From positions 147,220 through 211,219 of the forward strand of contig JAEZGN010000008.1 of the NCBI GenBank assembly GCA_023437305.1: a stretch of 64,000 bases of DNA. Reading direction: 5' to 3'. The number at the start of each line of letters is the position of its first letter. Position 1 is the first letter of the stretch. Below the pieces are notes generated by a model. It had not been told where the DNA came from. It worked only from the letters and a program-made list of their open reading frames with translations, and did no database searches. This document shows positions 1 to 9,040 of the stretch, in pieces. The stretch comes from Bacteroidota bacterium. Lineage in GTDB: Bacteria; Bacteroidota; Bacteroidia; Bacteroidales; Dysgonomonadaceae. The translations under genes and the position numbers were made by a program.

Positions 1-579
1 ATAACTACAACAGATTGGAATAAAATAAAAAGGTCAGGTTTTTATCAAAATTTTAATAAAGTAAATGCTCCTACCTCTAATACAAATGCTTATTGGGGAA
101 TCAATGTATCATACGTTGAATCAGATACTGCCATATATAATGGACAGATTGCATTTATGGTGAATCACACTCCTGCTGCAATTCCGGCAGTATACTTAAG
201 GAGTACAGATTGGAAGGGTCAAGGTATATGGGCTAAGGTAATTCATAGCAAAGGTAATCATGCGATCGATGGAAAATTAACAGCCAAGGAAGTGGAGGTT
301 AAGATTAACACAGGCGCCGACTTTGTATTCTCTCCTGATTATCAGTTAAAGCCTTTATCGGAGGTGGAGTTCTTTGTAAAAGAGAACAAACACTTGCCTG
401 AAATACCATCAGAAAAACAAATGATTGAAAATGGATTGAATGTGAACGAAATGCAGATCAAGCTTCTACAAAAGATCGAAGAGCTGACTTTGTATGTTAT
501 CGAACAGAATAAGCAGAATAAAGATCTGCAAAAGCAAATAGATGAATTAAAAGAACAACTAAAAGCCTCGCAACGATGA
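1..579 (+). CDS. Tail-fibre-like protein, 5' end outside the window
   Basis: The reading frame is open to the first base of the window, so the gene starts upstream; 192 C-terminal residues are visible. The visible part has a short beta-rich stretch, a conserved HLPEIPSEKQMIENG segment and a C-terminal coiled coil rich in K, Q and E (about the last 55 residues). That tail arrangement is common in Bacteroidota phage-tail-fibre-like surface proteins placed directly ahead of RHS genes, which is established only by family resemblance. Its stop overlaps the start of the RHS gene by 4 bases (ATGA), so the two are probably translationally coupled. It may help export or display the RHS toxin; that role is inferred. 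Confidence 0.7.
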   Translation: MTTTDWNKIKRSGFYQNFNKVNAPTSNTNAYWGINVSYVESDTAIYNGQIAFMVNHTPAAIPAVYLRSTDWKGQGIWAKVIHSKGNHAIDGKLTAKEVEVKINTGADFVFSPDYQLKPLSEVEFFVKENKHLPEIPSEKQMIENGLNVNEMQIKLLQKIEELTLYVIEQNKQNKDLQKQIDELKEQLKASQR

Positions 580-3500
580 AACAATTATTTACCATCATAT
601 CCTTTTATCTGATCAGTTTAGGGTTAACGAGTCAGGTAAGCATTACCTTAGAGACACCGCAAGCTACAGGTGGCACTCAGACAGCTTGCCAGACAATCAG
701 TCTTTTGCCCGGCTTCAGTTTCAAAGCCACCAGCACATCGGGAGGTCTTACTTTAAGGGTGAATCCTTCGACCTGCGATCCTTATGCGGGTCAAGCCTCT
801 TCGGTGAGTACATCCCAAAACTATATCCAGACCAAGACCTATACGGCGGATGATGGCAGCCGTTACATGGAAGCCATTCAGTATTTCGACGGATTGGGAC
901 GTCCCGTGCAGACCATACAGCGAGGAGTTACCCCTCAGGCAGCCGACCTTGTGACTTATCAGGAGTATGACCCTTTCGGACGAGAAGACCGTTCGTGGCT
1001 TCCGGCAGTAGCTGCGGGTAATAACGGTGCTTACATGCCATTGGCTAACTATAAAGCAAATGCGATGGCTACTTACAGGAGTACCACCTATAATGCTGCA
1101 TCGGATTCGGTGGCTTACAGCCGTCCTGTTTATGAAGCCTCCCCCCTAAACCGTGTACTCGAGCAATATGCACCGGGGGCAGACTGGCATAAAAACGGGA
1201 AAGGCGTAAAGACTGAATACAAAACCAATATTGCAGGAAATGCAACCCTGAACTGTATTCTATACCTAGCAGGCGGTACAAACCAAAGTCCCACTTTGAC
1301 AAAAAACGGAAACTATGCCACCGGGCAGCTGTATGTAACAGAGGTTAAGGATGAAGACGGGCATGCCTCCTATGAGTTTAAAGACAAACTGGGACAAATT
1401 GTACTGACCCGACAGATGGAAGGAAGCACTGCACACGATACCTATTATGTATACAATGATTTCGGCAACCTTTGTTTTGTACTGCCCCCACGTATCAACG
1501 ATGAAGGCATAGCACAAGCCAAACTCGACCAGTTGGGCTACCAGTATAAATATGACGACCGCAACCGCTGTATCTGGAAACGACTGCCAGGTTGTGAGCC
1601 TATATACTATGTCTACGACAAGGCTGACCGCCTGATCTTCACCCAAGACGGTGAACAACGGGCAAAGACTTCGTCTCCCGAATGGACTTTTAATAAATAT
1701 GATGCCTTCGGTCGGTTGATTATATCAGGGATATATCCATCCTCTGCATCACATGCAAGTCTAATAACTAAATGTAAAGATATTGTAGTAACAGAAAAAA
1801 TAGACCCGAATAAATATTATGGGTATACATGGAATATTCTACCTGAAGTAGTCTACACCGGCTCTATGATAATTAACTATTATGATGCATATGATGCATT
1901 TCCCAACAATACCCAAATCAACTATAGGGAATTACTAAAATATACAGAAAAGAGCGGATACGGACAGAGGTATATCAACAACGGTCTGCAATTAAATACA
2001 CCCAAAGGACAGCTGACAGCAACACGTGCAAGAAGCCTCATGCCTGATGGAAGTATGGAGGTTGGTACTGTTTCAATGTTATACTATGATAATCGTGGTC
2101 GTTTAATTCAAACTAAGTCAACGAACCATTTAGGAGGAGTAGACGAAGAGTACATCGCCTATAACTTTACCGGTCAGCCTACGAAGAAAATGCATATTCA
2201 TACCAAAGATGCCAATGGAGGGGGAAAACAAACTGAGATATATGCCTATACCTACGACCATGCCGGTCGTCTGTTGAAAACCAGCCATCAGCTCAATGGG
2301 GCGGCAGTTGTGACTCTTGCTGAAAATACCTATGACGAACTGGGCAGACTCAAAAACAATCAAAAGGGAGGTCTCGCCTCGTCCAAAACAACTTACGGTT
2401 ACAACATCCGTTCGTGGACAAAATCGATCGCCAGTCCGCTGTTTAGTCAGACATTGTATTACAACGATAAGGTAACGGCACATAGCTATTCAGACTATGA
2501 ATCCGCCTACAATGGCAATATATCGGGTATGGAATGGCAGCTGCAAGGCGAAAGCAAAAGAAGCTACAGGTTTAAATATGATAACCTGTCACGCCTTCTG
2601 CATGCTGCATACAATGGAGTAACCTCCGGCGGAATGTACAATACCTCCTACAGCTACGATAAGCATGGGAATATAACAGGCTTGAACCGGATAGGAAAGA
2701 CAAGTGCTGTGAATTATGCGTTGGTTGATAACATGACTCTGACTTATGCGGGTAATCAGATGATTCATGTGGCAGATGGTGTAAAGAACTTTGCTTATGC
2801 CCCGTCGGCAGACTTTAAGGATGTGCCCAATGCTCCGGGTGTTGTTGAATACACTTATAACAAGAATGGCGCAATGAACAAAGATTTGAATAAAGGGATA
2901 ACTGAAATTCAGTATAATTCATTAAATTTACCCCGAGCTATAGAGATAGCCAACCCGAGCGTAAAAGGTCGTATCAAGTACACGTACTCGGCCGCAGGGG
3001 TAAAACTCAGAACAGTTCATGAAACAGACATGAATGTGCAGAATGCCACAGTAATGGCAGTGGCTCCATTCTCGACAGAAACAACCAATACGGAAACAAC
3101 CGATTATGTGGGTAATGTTATCTATAAAGACAATGTCTTGAATAGGATACTGGTTGACGGAGGATATATAGAAGGAGGGGTGTATCATTACTATATGACT
3201 GACCATTTGGGAAACAACCGAGTGGTGGTAAATGCAAGCGGTACGGTAACCCAAAGAAACCATTACTATCCGTTTGGAACAGCCTTTGCTGAAAATACTA
3301 CGGATGAACAGAAGAAGCAGCCGTACAAATACAATGGCAAGGAACTCGATCAAATGCACGGTTTGAACCTGTATGACTACTCGGCAAGGTATTATGAAAG
3401 TGCGGTGGGAAGGTTTACAACGGTCGATCCACATGCAGAAAATTATTACAGTTGGAGTCCATATGTATACTGTGCGAATAACCCGATAAATAGATTTGAT

Positions 3501-4193
3501 CCTGATGGGAAGGATCATTATTACTCACAGGATGGTGTTTATTTGGGACAAGATGATAAAAAAACTCAATATGTCTGGGCCGTGGCTAATGATTCGTATA
3601 CACAAAATAAAGGGAATACTATTATTCTTGAATCTGGATTAATTCAAATAACAGACAATAAAGGTAATGGAATGTTACATGACCAATTTATAGACCTTGC
3701 AGGAACTTTATACGCAGAAGGGGCTTCAACTTGGGAAGAGGCTGCTGGTATATATTCAGTTATGGAAAACAGGGCAAATGCTGAAGATATGACTACCTTA
3801 GATGTAGCAAAAGGAGGGGGTATCTATGGATATAAAGAGCGAGATAAAATAAATAGTAAATTTGCTAACAAAAACCAAGTTCAAAATGCATATAAAGGGT
3901 TAATAAGAGGATCTCTAGACTCTGATGACTATTCAGGAGGTGGATATTATTGGCATGGAAAGGATTTTGGAAAATCTACATGGCGAGCAAATAAAGATTA
4001 TTATCAAGTAGGTTTTGATTTTACAGATTCTAAACATGATTTATGGGGGCAAGGAAACCACGTTTCTGGGAATAAAAAATGGGATTATAAATATGAATCA
4101 ACTGGAGCATCTGGAGGTACTACATTTATGAAGCTAACAGATGCTTGGATGAAAGCAACAGGGGCAAAAAGGTGGAATGGGAAAACTAGGTAA
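576..4193 (+). CDS. DUF6443/RHS-repeat polymorphic toxin, intact
   Basis: This is a 1205-residue secreted RHS protein. An N-terminal signal peptide (about residues 1-19) is followed by a DUF6443-type segment (QYFDGLGRPVQT near residue 105), many YD repeats, and the conserved RHS core DHLGNNRVVVNASG to GRFTTVDPHAENYYSWSPY (about residues 860-970). The variable tail starts after DPDGKD (about residue 977). Around residue 1043 it contains LYAEGASTWEEAAGIYSVMENRA, read here in two parts, LYAEGASTWEEAAG and IYSVMENRA, which resembles the start of the SleB/CwlJ cell-wall-hydrolase fold. RHS proteins encapsulate a C-terminal toxin inside a YD-repeat shell; the hydrolase activity is inferred. The tail region is visibly more AT-rich than the shell. 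A candidate immunity gene overlaps the 3' end by 17 bases. Confidence 0.9.
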   Translation: MKQLFTIISFYLISLGLTSQVSITLETPQATGGTQTACQTISLLPGFSFKATSTSGGLTLRVNPSTCDPYAGQASSVSTSQNYIQTKTYTADDGSRYMEAIQYFDGLGRPVQTIQRGVTPQAADLVTYQEYDPFGREDRSWLPAVAAGNNGAYMPLANYKANAMATYRSTTYNAASDSVAYSRPVYEASPLNRVLEQYAPGADWHKNGKGVKTEYKTNIAGNATLNCILYLAGGTNQSPTLTKNGNYATGQLYVTEVKDEDGHASYEFKDKLGQIVLTRQMEGSTAHDTYYVYNDFGNLCFVLPPRINDEGIAQAKLDQLGYQYKYDDRNRCIWKRLPGCEPIYYVYDKADRLIFTQDGEQRAKTSSPEWTFNKYDAFGRLIISGIYPSSASHASLITKCKDIVVTEKIDPNKYYGYTWNILPEVVYTGSMIINYYDAYDAFPNNTQINYRELLKYTEKSGYGQRYINNGLQLNTPKGQLTATRARSLMPDGSMEVGTVSMLYYDNRGRLIQTKSTNHLGGVDEEYIAYNFTGQPTKKMHIHTKDANGGGKQTEIYAYTYDHAGRLLKTSHQLNGAAVVTLAENTYDELGRLKNNQKGGLASSKTTYGYNIRSWTKSIASPLFSQTLYYNDKVTAHSYSDYESAYNGNISGMEWQLQGESKRSYRFKYDNLSRLLHAAYNGVTSGGMYNTSYSYDKHGNITGLNRIGKTSAVNYALVDNMTLTYAGNQMIHVADGVKNFAYAPSADFKDVPNAPGVVEYTYNKNGAMNKDLNKGITEIQYNSLNLPRAIEIANPSVKGRIKYTYSAAGVKLRTVHETDMNVQNATVMAVAPFSTETTNTETTDYVGNVIYKDNVLNRILVDGGYIEGGVYHYYMTDHLGNNRVVVNASGTVTQRNHYYPFGTAFAENTTDEQKKQPYKYNGKELDQMHGLNLYDYSARYYESAVGRFTTVDPHAENYYSWSPYVYCANNPINRFDPDGKDHYYSQDGVYLGQDDKKTQYVWAVANDSYTQNKGNTIILESGLIQITDNKGNGMLHDQFIDLAGTLYAEGASTWEEAAGIYSVMENRANAEDMTTLDVAKGGGIYGYKERDKINSKFANKNQVQNAYKGLIRGSLDSDDYSGGGYYWHGKDFGKSTWRANKDYYQVGFDFTDSKHDLWGQGNHVSGNKKWDYKYESTGASGGTTFMKLTDAWMKATGAKRWNGKTR

Positions 4194-4734
4194 ATTTTTA
4201 ATTATAATAGATCTGTTATTAATAACGTCATCCTATTCTGTATTGAAATCTCAGGATATATTTGGCGATTGTATTAATAAAGATTTATCTTGTTTTAAAC
4301 AAGATTTTAAACCAATACAATTACAAGATTATTCTAAGTATAAATATATTATGACAAATGCATATGTTATAGAATGGGTTAAGAATATTGATGAAGAAAA
4401 TATCAAGATATATTTGCTTTCTAACGGAAATCGAGAATACTTATTATTATCTTCAACAATAATAGCGGCAACTGGACTGGCTTCTAATTATTATAACTGG
4501 TTATTAATTAACATAAAAAACAACGTTATAGTTAAAAAGGATTTAATGAGTTTGTCCGATAATCCCAATAGTTTCTATTTTAGAGAGAATCACTTCTACT
4601 TTATCGAATATAAATTAGGAAAAAGGTTTATTCTAAATAAAGATTACGATAAACCTGACGTTGAAAGAATTCGATACATTATTAATAATGATAAGTTGAA
4701 TAAAAAAGACTTTGGGGAAATTAAATGTAAATAG
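4177..4734 (+). CDS. Candidate immunity protein 1, exported
   Basis: A 185-residue protein that I do not recognise as a named family. It begins with a hydrophobic segment that looks like a signal peptide (about residues 5-25, ending near KSQ), so it should act in the periplasm or outer membrane. It overlaps the RHS toxin end by 17 bases, the usual place for a cognate immunity gene. An exported antidote fits the SleB-like cell-wall hydrolase tail predicted upstream. It is AT-rich like the toxin tail and unlike the RHS shell. Function is inferred from position only. Confidence 0.6.
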   Translation: MGKLGKFLIIIDLLLITSSYSVLKSQDIFGDCINKDLSCFKQDFKPIQLQDYSKYKYIMTNAYVIEWVKNIDEENIKIYLLSNGNREYLLLSSTIIAATGLASNYYNWLLINIKNNVIVKKDLMSLSDNPNSFYFRENHFYFIEYKLGKRFILNKDYDKPDVERIRYIINNDKLNKKDFGEIKCK

Positions 4735-4740
4735 AAGCGA

Positions 4741-4952
4741 ATGTATCTTTCGGAATATTTTATTCCGAATAAATTAAAGAGAAGGTTTACAATCCGCTAT
4801 AAAAAATCAATCCTGCCAATATCATCATTGGCAGGATTATTTATCTATATATGACTTAAGGGAAGAAAAAAGGTGACAGAGAAAAATATATAAATAGCTG
4901 TTACTTTTGTCACCTTTTTCATTAAGTTTGTTTCTGGCTATAGAGATAGCCA
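4741..4952 (+). repeat. Inter-cassette repeat, copy A
   Basis: This is the first of six related non-coding blocks separating RHS cassettes. In order it holds a TTCGGAAT/ATTCCGAA hairpin, a perfect 12-bp stem AATCCTGCCAAT/ATTGGCAGGATT, a long AAAAAGGTGACA/TGTCACCTTTTT pairing, the phrase CATTAAGTTTGTTT, and a terminal palindrome TGGCTATAGAGATAGCCA (about 4936-4953). The last element is also present inside the RHS gene as GCTATAGAGATAGCC at 2937-2951 and marks where homology to the RHS core resumes. Confidence 0.85.
4809..4838 (+). terminator. Terminator-like hairpin in repeat A
   Basis: A perfect 12-bp stem AATCCTGCCAAT/ATTGGCAGGATT with the 6-base loop ATCATC is followed by ATTTATCT. It lies about 75 bases after the immunity 1 stop and would end the toxin-immunity transcript, isolating the orphan cassette behind it. 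The U-tract is weak. Confidence 0.6.
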
Positions 4953-5910
4953 GTGATTGACGGAGGATATATAGAAGGAGGGGTGTATCATTGCTATATG
5001 ACAGACCACTTGGGTAACAACCGTGTGGTGGTAAATGCGAGTGGTACGGTAACCCAAAGAAACCATTATTATCCATTCGGTACAACTTTTGCTGAAAATA
5101 ATCTTGCAGAGCAGGGAAAGCAGCCATACAAGTACAACAGCAAGGAACTGGATCAGATGCACGGATTGAACTTGTATGACTACTCGGCAAGGTATTATGA
5201 AAGTGCTGTGGGAAGGTTTACGAGTGTAGATCCGCATGCAGAGAATTACTATAGCTGGTCGCCGTATCATTATGCAGGGAATAATCCTCTTTTAATTACT
5301 GACCCGACAGGAATGGATTGGTTTGTGGAGAAAGAGTCTGGGAATGTTATTTTTGTTAGGGGTATTGATGATCTATCAAAATTAGATAGTGATTTGCAAG
5401 AAATTTATGGGATTAATGATATAGAAGGATACTCAAGATTAGGTGCGGATGATATGTTTGGCGATTATGTTGCATTTGGTAATACTGATAATGTTTTAGA
5501 AACATCGTTTACGAATATTGGAGAGGGGGATTCTCCTACATTTATGAGAGATAGAGGATATCGAAAAGTTGTATCTGCAACAGAAGGGGGAATACACTCA
5601 AAGAATTTGGCAGGTTACAGATGGTGAAGATCTTTACACTCAATTTGAACCTGAGTTTACAGTAAAAGAAAAAACAGAATGGACATATGTACAGAAAGAA
5701 AAAACAGAAGTAAAAACGGTAATAAGAGAGACTAATAGAGAACTTAAGTACTCTGGAATACCTGTGGCTTGGTCAACTAATCAAACATATAGAAAACGGC
5801 GAGATTATTTATATTCTGTTCCAAAGAGAACAAAAGCAGAAATGAATAAAATATATCCGGAAAGGAATAAAAATATATTAAAAAGAATAGGAGAATTATT
5901 TTTTCCATAA
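4953..5910 (+). pseudogene. Orphan RHS toxin cassette 2, frameshifted
   Basis: The first 120 codons repeat the RHS core of the full gene almost exactly (DGGYIEGGVYH to GRFTSVDPHAENYYSWSPY). After TDPTGMD comes a different toxin tail of about 200 residues. The first frame stops at 5627 and the tail continues in the +1 frame to 5910. Removing one G from the run GGGGG at 5586-5590 joins them as ATEGEYTQRIWQVTDG and continues to a natural stop, so a single-base insertion is likely. There is no signal peptide, shell or convincing promoter, so it looks like a silent donor of a toxin tail. The tail is rich in charged residues near its end; I do not recognise its activity. Confidence 0.8.
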
Positions 5911-5922
5911 AATAAATATAAT

Positions 5923-6582
5923 ATGAGAAACTATTTGATTATTGTTTTAAGTATAATGCTCTATATGTTTTCTTGTTCTGATAAAAAAAAATACCGATCT
6001 GGAGAGGACTTAGCTATACCAGACTCTTTATATTCTTTTTTCCCAGAATCAAAGCAAATAAAAGGAGGAAATGAGTTTTTTAGAGCTTCCAATGCAAAGA
6101 TAACATCAAGTGATAAGATATGGTTTTTTAGCGCAACTTACGATTTTAGAGTATATAGATTCATGAGTCCTGAACTTTTTGACTCATTAGTAAGTAAACA
6201 CAGAGAGAATAGTATTGTAGAATTTAAAGTTAATGAGGACAGTACGTACTTTATTATCTCAGAAGAAGATGAAATGAAAAAGATATATGGATTAAAGAAC
6301 TTAGAAAAGATATATAAAATATACAAAAATAAATATATATTACCTTCTTTTCATTCTCTTATGTTCGATAGATATGGGTATAATTACAAATATCAGACAA
6401 TCTGTGGCTTACCTGAATATTATAAAATTCTTATAATAAATTCAGGAAGAAAATTTGTTTTACCAAAGAATCTAGAATACGACTGGTATATCCTTCCCCC
6501 AGAGTTAAAACATGGATATACGAGCGGAATAGCGTATAGTCGGCAAAATCTAGACATAATATATTGGGTTATTACTTGGTAA
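5923..6582 (+). CDS. Candidate immunity lipoprotein 2
   Basis: A 219-residue protein with a signal peptide and lipobox (MLYMFSC, Cys at about residue 18), so it is predicted to be lipid-anchored in the envelope. It follows the orphan toxin tail by 12 bases, the position of a cognate immunity gene. It is AT-rich and has no family I recognise. Although its toxin is frameshifted, this gene is intact, which fits selection to keep immunity against sister cells still carrying the toxin; that is inference. Confidence 0.6.
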   Translation: MRNYLIIVLSIMLYMFSCSDKKKYRSGEDLAIPDSLYSFFPESKQIKGGNEFFRASNAKITSSDKIWFFSATYDFRVYRFMSPELFDSLVSKHRENSIVEFKVNEDSTYFIISEEDEMKKIYGLKNLEKIYKIYKNKYILPSFHSLMFDRYGYNYKYQTICGLPEYYKILIINSGRKFVLPKNLEYDWYILPPELKHGYTSGIAYSRQNLDIIYWVITW

Positions 6583-6623
6583 TGTTCATGGAGCATTTAG
6601 CACGATTGCATATTATAAATATT

Positions 6624-6860
6624 CCCGTCCCTTCGGATTTGCAATCCGAAGAGTTATAGTAAAGGCTTATAATCCACTATAATTAAATCCTGCCAATGTC
6701 ATCATTGGCAGGATTATTTATCTATATATGATCTTAAGAAAAGAAAAAAGGAGACGGAGAAATATATACAAATAGCTGTTACATTTACATACGCTTCGCT
6801 CCTGTGACCGTTGGTTGTCACCTTTTTCATTAAGTTTGTTTTTGGCTATAGAGATAGCCA
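6624..6860 (+). repeat. Inter-cassette repeat, copy B
   Basis: A fuller copy than A. It starts with CCCGTCCCTTCGGATT and a TTCGGATT/AATCCGAA hairpin, has the same AATCCTGCCAAT stem, and includes an extra stretch (ACATACGCTTCGCTCC then ACCGTTGGTTGTCACC) missing from copy A. It ends with CATTAAGTTTGTTTTTGGCTATAGAG, given here as the phrase CATTAAGTTTG followed by GGCTATAGAGATAGCCA. Cassette 3 begins immediately afterwards. Confidence 0.85.
6686..6715 (+). terminator. Terminator-like hairpin in repeat B
   Basis: The same 12-bp AATCCTGCCAAT/ATTGGCAGGATT stem as in repeat A, loop GTCATC, followed by ATTTATCT. The loop differs while the stem is preserved, which supports a selected hairpin. Confidence 0.6.
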
Positions 6861-6863
6861 ATC

Positions 6864-7719
6864 GTTGATGGAGGATCTATAGAAGGAGGAGTTTATCATT
6901 ACTATATGACAGACCATTTAGGTAACAACCGAGTAGTAGTAAATGCCAGTGGAACGGTAATCCAAAGAAACCATTACTATCCATTCGGAGCAGCTTTTGC
7001 AGAAAACACTGTAGATGAACAGAAGAAACAGCCGTACAAATACAATGGCAAAGAACTGGATCAGATGCACGGATTGAACCTCTATGATTATTCGGCAAGA
7101 TATTATGAAAGTGCAGTCGGGAGGTTTACAACTGTCGATCCGTTGGCGGAAAAGAATTATAGGTTGGAGTCCGTATGCGTATAGCTACAATAATCCAATT
7201 CGTTATATTGACCCTACAGGAATGGACTCGTACAGAAATAAAGATGGTACAGCCTATTTATGGAGAGAAGGGGGAGACGATACTTATACACACGCTATTG
7301 GTGAAGGAGATAATATGGTTAGTATGGAAATGGAAAATATAGGGGAATCGTATATTCAGATCTTAGAAGATGGAACTAAATTAGTTTGCAATCAATTAGA
7401 TTTGACCAGGGGAGAAGAATATGCTAATTTAGATGGAACTACTAATTATAAAGGGATTGAATCATTCACTAATACTGTTTCATGGTTGGTGCCAACAGGT
7501 GAGGCTAAATTAGGCTTGATTCCTTTAAAAACAATGAATGCTTCTCAATTCTCTCATATATTTAAGGGTACATTGAGTACATTCTCTCCAGCAACAAGAG
7601 GAACTATTAATAAATCAATGAACAATGGCGTGCGATTTATTAACAATCAGATTGATAGTGGAAATTCGGTTATACTTCCGGTAAGTGTAGGATCGTACTA
7701 TAAACCCAATAATAAATGA
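6864..7719 (+). pseudogene. Orphan RHS toxin cassette 3, frameshifted
   Basis: The RHS core is again repeated (DGGSIEGGVYHYYMTDHLG to GRFTTVDPLAEKNY). The frame breaks at the conserved NYYSWSPY motif: the text reads TATAGGTTGGAGT at 7158-7170, and removal of one G (7162 or 7163) restores KNYSWSPYAYSYNNP and the rest of the tail. The tail (IDPTGMDSYRNKDG onward, about 165 residues) differs from those of cassettes 1 and 2; it has a short hydrophobic stretch near SWLVPTGEAKLGLIPL and no motif I recognise. Like cassette 2 it lacks its own shell, so it is probably a silent donor sequence that is now broken or awaits recombination upstream of the lesion. Confidence 0.8.
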
Positions 7720-7720
7720 T

Positions 7721-7984
7721 ATGAAAATATTATCTATTATATTTGCCAGTTTCTTTATTTTATATTTTGGAACATTCCTTCGCTATTTATATAAGAAATA
7801 TTTAAAAAAAGAAGAAGGGGCCACTTTTAATAAATTACTTTTTAACGGTAAACGATCAAAAAATAAAGAATATGAATTAGACGATTTTGAAAATGATATA
7901 TCAAATAAAACGTGGGGATGTATATTTATCATTATATTAGCCGTTTTACTTTGGTTTCTATCGACTAAATTGAGACTATTCTAA
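7721..7984 (+). CDS. Candidate immunity protein 3, two membrane segments
   Basis: An 87-residue protein starting one base after the toxin-tail stop of cassette 3. It has an N-terminal hydrophobic helix (about residues 3-21), a charged middle (KKYLKKEEG, DDFENDISN) and a C-terminal hydrophobic helix (about 68-82). Position and size fit a small membrane immunity protein. No named family is recognised. Confidence 0.55.
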   Translation: MKILSIIFASFFILYFGTFLRYLYKKYLKKEEGATFNKLLFNGKRSKNKEYELDDFENDISNKTWGCIFIIILAVLLWFLSTKLRLF

Positions 7985-8000
7985 TAGTCTGGTTTCTTTT

Positions 8001-8218
8001 CACCCCTTGGGATTTACAATCCGAAAATGAATAATGTAAAGATTTATAATCTGATATAATTTAATCCTGCCAATGATAATATTGGCAGGATTAGTTATCT
8101 ATGTATGACTTAAAGGAAGAAAAAAGGTGACAGAAAAATATATATGCAAAAAGCTGTTACTTTTACATACGCTTCGCTCCTATGACCGTTGGTTGTCACT
8201 TTTTTCATTAAGTTTGTC
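8001..8218 (+). repeat. Inter-cassette repeat, copy C
   Basis: Homologous to copy B from CCCCTTGGGATTTACAATCC through the AATCCTGCCAAT stem, the AAAAAGGTGACAG block, ACATACGCTTCGCTCC and CATTAAGTTTGT. It is then cut off before the GGCTATAGAGATAGCC palindrome and runs instead into the SDR gene end. The break point at about 8218 is therefore one edge of the TetR-SDR insertion. Confidence 0.8.
8063..8092 (+). terminator. Terminator-like hairpin in repeat C
   Basis: Third copy of the AATCCTGCCAAT/ATTGGCAGGATT perfect stem, loop GATAAT, following candidate immunity 3. Confidence 0.55.
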
Positions 8219-8259
8219 CTGAATTTTTAGCACCCCTTTTATCGTATAGGGTTTAAAAT

Positions 8260-9036
8260 CTACATATGTGTACCACCATCAATACGAATTTCTGTACCGG
8301 TAATAAAACTACCATCTTCAGAGGCTAACATTGCAATTACCCCTGCAATTGCATCTGGCGAGACAAGACCTTCACCAATACCAGGAGTTAGTTTTGCGTA
8401 AAGGGATTGATCCGCACCTTTTGGAAAAACGAGGTTGTTGGTAATGCCAGTTTGTACCCCGCCAGGAACTACCGAAACAGCCCTAACGCCTTGTTTAGAA
8501 TATTCTGACGCAATGGTGTGTGTAAATGATTGGATACCACCCTTTGATGCGGCATATGCAGCCATATAAGGATGGGCAAAACTTGCCGATGTAGAGCTGA
8601 AATTTACGACAACACCTTTACTATCAACAATAAATGGAATCAATTCTTTGGTAACCAAAAATGTACCGGTTAGATTTACTGTAATTACCTCGTTCCATAA
8701 TTGTAGCGATGTTTTATGGGTGTGTTCTGTACGTATAATGCCTGCGGCATTTACCAGCACATCTAGTTTTTTGGCATTTTTTACTGCCTCACAGATATTG
8801 GTTTTTACAGATTGTTCGTCAGAAATATCTGCCGTAACCAAAGTAATATTCTTGTCCAAACCAATATCAGATGCCAATGCAGCGGTTTTTTTCAATCCTT
8901 CTGCTGTTATATCTACTGCTATTACGTTCGCATCTTCTTTTAAAAGTCGCAAGGCTGTTGCCTGCCCAATACCAGAACCTGCACCGGTCACTAAAACCGT
9001 TTTGTCGGTATATCTTGCTAAATTATTGTTACTCAT
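8260..9036 (-). CDS. SDR-family NAD(P)-dependent oxidoreductase
   Basis: A 258-residue classical short-chain dehydrogenase. Visible features are the cofactor motif TGAGSGIG (about residues 18-25), the NAAG motif, a Ser in NFSSTSASF, the catalytic YAASK (MAAYAASKGG), and the C-terminal ITGTEIRIDGG typical of the family. The substrate cannot be told from sequence. It is the second gene of a two-gene unit behind a TetR regulator, four bases after the regulator's stop. The pair interrupts the RHS cassette array and has a less AT-rich composition than its surroundings, suggesting recent arrival. Confidence 0.9.
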   Translation of the reverse strand: MSNNNLARYTDKTVLVTGAGSGIGQATALRLLKEDANVIAVDITAEGLKKTAALASDIGLDKNITLVTADISDEQSVKTNICEAVKNAKKLDVLVNAAGIIRTEHTHKTSLQLWNEVITVNLTGTFLVTKELIPFIVDSKGVVVNFSSTSASFAHPYMAAYAASKGGIQSFTHTIASEYSKQGVRAVSVVPGGVQTGITNNLVFPKGADQSLYAKLTPGIGEGLVSPDAIAGVIAMLASEDGSFITGTEIRIDGGTHM

Positions 9037-9040
9037 TTTG

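Noticed and set aside
2928..3518. A 196-codon minus-strand open frame within the RHS gene
   Set aside because: It is an antisense shadow of the conserved RHS core, and the same shadow recurs under cassettes 2 and 3.
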